Assembly: GCA_022605405.1 (NCBI GenBank)
Contig: JABYQQ010000015.1
Coordinates: 1,265,148 to 1,329,147 of the forward strand
DNA from: Earliella scabrosa
Taxonomy: Eukaryota; Basidiomycota; Agaricomycetes; Polyporales; Polyporaceae
Length of the DNA stretch: 64,000 nt
Direction of reading: 5' to 3'
The position numbers and the translations under genes are program-made. Shown here piece by piece: positions 58,201-64,000 of the stretch; position 1 is the first letter of the stretch, and every line of letters begins with the position of its first letter. The notes under the pieces were generated by a model. It saw only the letters and a program-made list of their open reading frames with translations. It searched no databases and was not told where the DNA came from.

Positions 58201-61200
58201 CGAGGTAAGCGTTGGGTAAACGAGTCAGAGGGCGAGGGTTGAAGTGTTGGGTTGACGCGTTAGTGTGCGAGGGTTGAAGCGTTGAGGACGAGGGTCAGAG
58301 CGTCGGGTTGACGTGTTAGAGACGAGTTGAAGCGTCAGGGTGACGTGTTAGGGACGACGGCTAGAGTGTTAGTGTGCGACGTTAGAGCGCTGGGTTAACG
58401 CGTTAGAGAGCGAGAGTTGAAGCGTTAGGGACGACGGTCGGAGTGTGACGGGTTGAAGTGTTGGGTAAACGAGGTAAGCGTTGGGTAAACGAGTCAGAGG
58501 GCGAGGGTTGAAGTGTTGGGTTGACGCGTTAGTGTGCGAGGGTTGAAGCGTTGAGGACGAGGGTCAGAGCGTCGGGTTGACGTGTTAGAGACGAGTTGAA
58601 GCGTCAGGGTGACGTGTTAGGGACGACGGCTAGAGTGTTAGTGTGCGACGTTAGAGCGCTGGGTTAACGCGTTAGAGAGCGAGAGTTGAAGCGTTAGGGA
58701 CGACGGTCGGAGTGTGACGGGTTGAAGTGTTGGGTAAACGAGGTAAGCGTTGGGTAAACGAGTCAGAGGGCGAGGGTTGAAGTGTTGGGTTGACGCGTTA
58801 GTGTGCGAGGGTTGAAGCGTTGAGGACGAGGGTCAGAGCGTCGGGTTGACGTGTTAGAGACGAGTTGAAGCGTCAGGGTGACGTGTTAGGGACGACGGCT
58901 AGAGTGTTAGTGTGCGACGTTAGAGCGCTGGGTTAACGCGTTAGAGAGCGAGAGTTGAAGCGTTAGGGACGACGGTCGGAGTGTGACGGGTTGAAGTGTT
59001 GGGTAAACGAGGTAAGCGTTGGGTAAACGAGTCAGAGGGCGAGGGTTGAAGTGTTGGGTTGACGCGTTAGTGTGCGAGGGTTGAAGCGTTGAGGACGAGG
59101 GTCAGAGCGTCGGGTTGACGTGTTAGAGACGAGTTGAAGCGTCAGGGTGACGTGTTAGGGACGACGGCTAGAGTGTTAGTGTGCGACGTTAGAGCGCTGG
59201 GTTAACGCGTTAGAGAGCGAGAGTTGAAGCGTTAGGGACGACGGTCGGAGTGTGACGGGTTGAAGTGTTGGGTAAACGAGGTAAGCGTTGGGTAAACGAG
59301 TCAGAGGGCGAGGGTTGAAGTGTTGGGTTGACGCGTTAGTGTGCGAGGGTTGAAGCGTTGAGGACGAGGGTCAGAGCGTCGGGTTGACGTGTTAGAGACG
59401 AGTTGAAGCGTCAGGGTGACGTGTTAGGGACGACGGCTAGAGTGTTAGTGTGCGACGTTAGAGCGCTGGGTTAACGCGTTAGAGAGCGAGAGTTGAAGCG
59501 TTAGGGACGACGGTCGGAGTGTGACGGGTTGAAGTGTTGGGTAAACGAGGTAAGCGTTGGGTAAACGAGTCAGAGGGCGAGGGTTGAAGTGTTGGGTTGA
59601 CGCGTTAGTGTGCGAGGGTTGAAGCGTTGAGGACGAGGGTCAGAGCGTCGGGTTGACGTGTTAGAGACGAGTTGAAGCGTCAGGGTGACGTGTTAGGGAC
59701 GACGGCTAGAGTGTTAGTGTGCGACGTTAGAGCGCTGGGTTAACGCGTTAGAGAGCGAGAGTTGAAGCGTTAGGGACGACGGTCGGAGTGTGACGGGTTG
59801 AAGTGTTGGGTAAACGAGGTAAGCGTTGGGTAAACGAGTCAGAGGGCGAGGGTTGAAGTGTTGGGTTGACGCGTTAGTGTGCGAGGGTTGAAGCGTTGAG
59901 GACGAGGGTCAGAGCGTCGGGTTGACGTGTTAGAGACGAGTTGAAGCGTCAGGGTGACGTGTTAGGGACGACGGCTAGAGTGTTAGTGTGCGACGTTAGA
60001 GCGCTGGGTTAACGCGTTAGAGAGCGAGAGTTGAAGCGTTAGGGACGACGGTCGGAGTGTGACGGGTTGAAGTGTTGGGTAAACGAGGTAAGCGTTGGGT
60101 AAACGAGTCAGAGGGCGAGGGTTGAAGTGTTGGGTTGACGCGTTAGTGTGCGAGGGTTGAAGCGTTGAGGACGAGGGTCAGAGCGTCGGGTTGACGTGTT
60201 AGAGACGAGTTGAAGCGTCAGGGTGACGTGTTAGGGACGACGGCTAGAGTGTTAGTGTGCGACGTTAGAGCGCTGGGTTAACGCGTTAGAGAGCGAGAGT
60301 TGAAGCGTTAGGGACGACGGTCGGAGTGTGACGGGTTGAAGTGTTGGGTAAACGAGGTAAGCGTTGGGTAAACGAGTCAGAGGGCGAGGGTTGAAGTGTT
60401 GGGTTGACGCGTTAGTGTGCGAGGGTTGAAGCGTTGAGGACGAGGGTCAGAGCGTCGGGTTGACGTGTTAGAGACGAGTTGAAGCGTCAGGGTGACGTGT
60501 TAGGGACGACGGCTAGAGTGTTAGTGTGCGACGTTAGAGCGCTGGGTTAACGCGTTAGAGAGCGAGAGTTGAAGCGTTAGGGACGACGGTCGGAGTGTGA
60601 CGGGTTGAAGTGTTGGGTAAACGAGGTAAGCGTTGGGTAAACGAGTCAGAGGGCGAGGGTTGAAGTGTTGGGTTGACGCGTTAGTGTGCGAGGGTTGAAG
60701 CGTTGAGGACGAGGGTCAGAGCGTCGGGTTGACGTGTTAGAGACGAGTTGAAGCGTCAGGGTGACGTGTTAGGGACGACGGCTAGAGTGTTAGTGTGCGA
60801 CGTTAGAGCGCTGGGTTAACGCGTTAGAGAGCGAGAGTTGAAGCGTTAGGGACGACGGTCGGAGTGTGACGGGTTGAAGTGTTGGGTAAACGAGGTAAGC
60901 GTTGGGTAAACGAGTCAGAGGGCGAGGGTTGAAGTGTTGGGTTGACGCGTTAGTGTGCGAGGGTTGAAGCGTTGAGGACGAGGGTCAGAGCGTCGGGTTG
61001 ACGTGTTAGAGACGAGTTGAAGCGTCAGGGTGACGTGTTAGGGACGACGGCTAGAGTGTTAGTGTGCGACGTTAGAGCGCTGGGTTAACGCGTTAGAGAG
61101 CGAGAGTTGAAGCGTTAGGGACGACGGTCGGAGTGTGACGGGTTGAAGTGTTGGGTAAACGAGGTAAGCGTTGGGTAAACGAGTCAGAGGGCGAGGGTTG

Positions 61201-64000
61201 AAGTGTTGGGTTGACGCGTTAGTGTGCGAGGGTTGAAGCGTTGAGGACGAGGGTCAGAGCGTCGGGTTGACGTGTTAGAGACGAGTTGAAGCGTCAGGGT
61301 GACGTGTTAGGGACGACGGCTAGAGTGTTAGTGTGCGACGTTAGAGCGCTGGGTTAACGCGTTAGAGAGCGAGAGTTGAAGCGTTAGGGACGACGGTCGG
61401 AGTGTGACGGGTTGAAGTGTTGGGTAAACGAGGTAAGCGTTGGGTAAACGAGTCAGAGGGCGAGGGTTGAAGTGTTGGGTTGACGCGTTAGTGTGCGAGG
61501 GTTGAAGCGTTGAGGACGAGGGTCAGAGCGTCGGGTTGACGTGTTAGAGACGAGTTGAAGCGTCAGGGTGACGTGTTAGGGACGACGGCTAGAGTGTTAG
61601 TGTGCGACGTTAGAGCGCTGGGTTAACGCGTTAGAGAGCGAGAGTTGAAGCGTTAGGGACGACGGTCGGAGTGTGACGGGTTGAAGTGTTGGGTAAACGA
61701 GGTAAGCGTTGGGTAAACGAGTCAGAGGGCGAGGGTTGAAGTGTTGGGTTGACGCGTTAGTGTGCGAGGGTTGAAGCGTTGAGGACGAGGGTCAGAGCGT
61801 CGGGTTGACGTGTTAGAGACGAGTTGAAGCGTCAGGGTGACGTGTTAGGGACGACGGCTAGAGTGTTAGTGTGCGACGTTAGAGCGCTGGGTTAACGCGT
61901 TAGAGAGCGAGAGTTGAAGCGTTAGGGACGACGGTCGGAGTGTGACGGGTTGAAGTGTTGGGTAAACGAGGTAAGCGTTGGGTAAACGAGTCAGAGGGCG
62001 AGGGTTGAAGTGTTGGGTTGACGCGTTAGTGTGCGAGGGTTGAAGCGTTGAGGACGAGGGTCAGAGCGTCGGGTTGACGTGTTAGAGACGAGTTGAAGCG
62101 TCAGGGTGACGTGTTAGGGACGACGGCTAGAGTGTTAGTGTGCGACGTTAGAGCGCTGGGTTAACGCGTTAGAGAGCGAGAGTTGAAGCGTTAGGGACGA
62201 CGGTCGGAGTGTGACGGGTTGAAGTGTTGGGTAAACGAGGTAAGCGTTGGGTAAACGAGTCAGAGGGCGAGGGTTGAAGTGTTGGGTTGACGCGTTAGTG
62301 TGCGAGGGTTGAAGCGTTGAGGACGAGGGTCAGAGCGTCGGGTTGACGTGTTAGAGACGAGTTGAAGCGTCAGGGTGACGTGTTAGGGACGACGGCTAGA
62401 GTGTTAGTGTGCGACGTTAGAGCGCTGGGTTAACGCGTTAGAGAGCGAGAGTTGAAGCGTTAGGGACGACGGTCGGAGTGTGACGGGTTGAAGTGTTGGG
62501 TAAACGAGGTAAGCGTTGGGTAAACGAGTCAGAGGGCGAGGGTTGAAGTGTTGGGTTGACGCGTTAGTGTGCGAGGGTTGAAGCGTTGAGGACGAGGGTC
62601 AGAGCGTCGGGTTGACGTGTTAGAGACGAGTTGAAGCGTCAGGGTGACGTGTTAGGGACGACGGCTAGAGTGTTAGTGTGCGACGTTAGAGCGCTGGGTT
62701 AACGCGTTAGAGAGCGAGAGTTGAAGCGTTAGGGACGACGGTCGGAGTGTGACGGGTTGAAGTGTTGGGTAAACGAGGTAAGCGTTGGGTAAACGAGTCA
62801 GAGGGCGAGGGTTGAAGTGTTGGGTTGACGCGTTAGTGTGCGAGGGTTGAAGCGTTGAGGACGAGGGTCAGAGCGTCGGGTTGACGTGTTAGAGACGAGT
62901 TGAAGCGTCAGGGTGACGTGTTAGGGACGACGGCTAGAGTGTTAGTGTGCGACGTTAGAGCGCTGGGTTAACGCGTTAGAGAGCGAGAGTTGAAGCGTTA
63001 GGGACGACGGTCGGAGTGTGACGGGTTGAAGTGTTGGGTAAACGAGGTAAGCGTTGGGTAAACGAGTCAGAGGGCGAGGGTTGAAGTGTTGGGTTGACGC
63101 GTTAGTGTGCGAGGGTTGAAGCGTTGAGGACGAGGGTCAGAGCGTCGGGTTGACGTGTTAGAGACGAGTTGAAGCGTCAGGGTGACGTGTTAGGGACGAC
63201 GGCTAGAGTGTTAGTGTGCGACGTTAGAGCGCTGGGTTAACGCGTTAGAGAGCGAGAGTTGAAGCGTTAGGGACGACGGTCGGAGTGTGACGGGTTGAAG
63301 TGTTGGGTAAACGAGGTAAGCGTTGGGTAAACGAGTCAGAGGGCGAGGGTTGAAGTGTTGGGTTGACGCGTTAGTGTGCGAGGGTTGAAGCGTTGAGGAC
63401 GAGGGTCAGAGCGTCGGGTTGACGTGTTAGAGACGAGTTGAAGCGTCAGGGTGACGTGTTAGGGACGACGGCTAGAGTGTTAGTGTGCGACGTTAGAGCG
63501 CTGGGTTAACGCGTTAGAGAGCGAGAGTTGAAGCGTTAGGGACGACGGTCGGAGTGTGACGGGTTGAAGTGTTGGGTAAACGAGGTAAGCGTTGGGTAAA
63601 CGAGTCAGAGGGCGAGGGTTGAAGTGTTGGGTTGACGCGTTAGTGTGCGAGGGTTGAAGCGTTGAGGACGAGGGTCAGAGCGTCGGGTTGACGTGTTAGA
63701 GACGAGTTGAAGCGTCAGGGTGACGTGTTAGGGACGACGGCTAGAGTGTTAGTGTGCGACGTTAGAGCGCTGGGTTAACGCGTTAGAGAGCGAGAGTTGA
63801 AGCGTTAGGGACGACGGTCGGAGTGTGACGGGTTGAAGTGTTGGGTAAACGAGGTAAGCGTTGGGTAAACGAGTCAGAGGGCGAGGGTTGAAGTGTTGGG
63901 TTGACGCGTTAGTGTGCGAGGGTTGAAGCGTTGAGGACGAGGGTCAGAGCGTCGGGTTGACGTGTTAGAGACGAGTTGAAGCGTCAGGGTGACGTGTTGG
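49286..64000 (+). repeat. 269-bp tandem satellite, about 54.7 copies, continuing past the window
   Basis: A 269-bp unit repeats head to tail from 49286 to the right edge. The marker TCGGAGTG starts at 49292, 49561, 49830 and, 54 periods later, exactly at 63818, so there is no net insertion or deletion over 14.5 kb; units I compared by eye were identical. The only deviation noticed is G for A at 63999. The + strand of the unit is G-rich with thirteen GGG runs, contains TTAGGG twice and lacks CC and AT dinucleotides. It is built from related motifs of about 11 and 22 bp (GGGTTGAAGCG, TTAGTGTGCGA and variants). No coding frame exists, and 269 is not a multiple of three. Candidates are a subtelomeric or centromeric satellite, or a collapsed or over-extended assembly of one. 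Confidence 0.97.

Noticed and set aside
49286..64000. Regular direct repeats resembling a CRISPR array
   Set aside because: The whole 269-bp period is identical, with no short repeat alternating with unique spacers, and the genome is eukaryotic.
49286..64000. A true telomere tract
   Set aside because: TTAGGG occurs only twice per 269 bp and never in tandem, so it is at most telomere-derived or subtelomeric.

Overview
The window looks like nuclear DNA of a filamentous basidiomycete (Agaricomycetes, perhaps Polyporales). The reasons are the GC-rich coding sequence, many short GT-AG introns (mostly 46-107 nt, often with a CTNA-type branch site just before the acceptor), and the gene content: several F-box proteins, an HCx5R dual-specificity phosphatase, a cyclophilin and a CIR_N-domain splicing protein. 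No bacterial or organellar signature was seen. All gene models were built by eye from reading frames and splice sites; none was tested against transcripts or databases.

Layout. 1-3.8 kb holds no gene I can defend. 3.8-19.6 kb is an F-box cluster: an F-box/WD40 fusion gene (-, 3844-6282), a divergent single-exon F-box gene (+, from 6747), a tyrosine phosphatase (+, 9108-10325), a convergent F-box gene (-, 10457-12108), a decayed tract (12.1-17.0 kb), and a second F-box/WD40 fusion gene (+, 17028-19646). The two fusion genes share two intron positions and phases, so they are paralogues of one ancestral fusion. 19.6-36.75 kb is gene-poor; it holds two further decayed copies of a sequence also present at 12.8-14.3 kb, and otherwise nothing recognisable.

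At 36755-37188 there is a 434-bp MITE-like element with terminal inverted repeats of about 48 bp and a strong internal palindrome, just upstream of a five-exon cyclophilin gene (37344-38526). A four-exon LENG1/CIR_N gene follows (39182-40410). 43000-43760 encodes a small secreted protein with a Ser/Gln repeat, followed by a fragment of a second copy of its domain. 45.0-45.9 kb carries a frameshifted BTB-like sequence overlapped on the other strand by a possible unknown gene.

From 49286 to the right edge (14.7 kb, 23% of the window) the sequence is one tandem satellite: a 269-bp unit in about 54.7 copies with no net indel over 54 periods. The unit is strongly G-rich on the + strand, contains TTAGGG twice, has no CC or AT dinucleotide and shows an 11-bp sub-periodicity. 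It is the most unusual object here and suggests subtelomeric or other heterochromatic DNA, or an assembly artefact that should be excluded first.

Functionally, the F-box proteins would act as substrate receptors of SCF ubiquitin ligases. The cyclophilin and the CIR_N protein belong to protein folding and pre-mRNA splicing. No metabolic cluster or operon-like unit is present.
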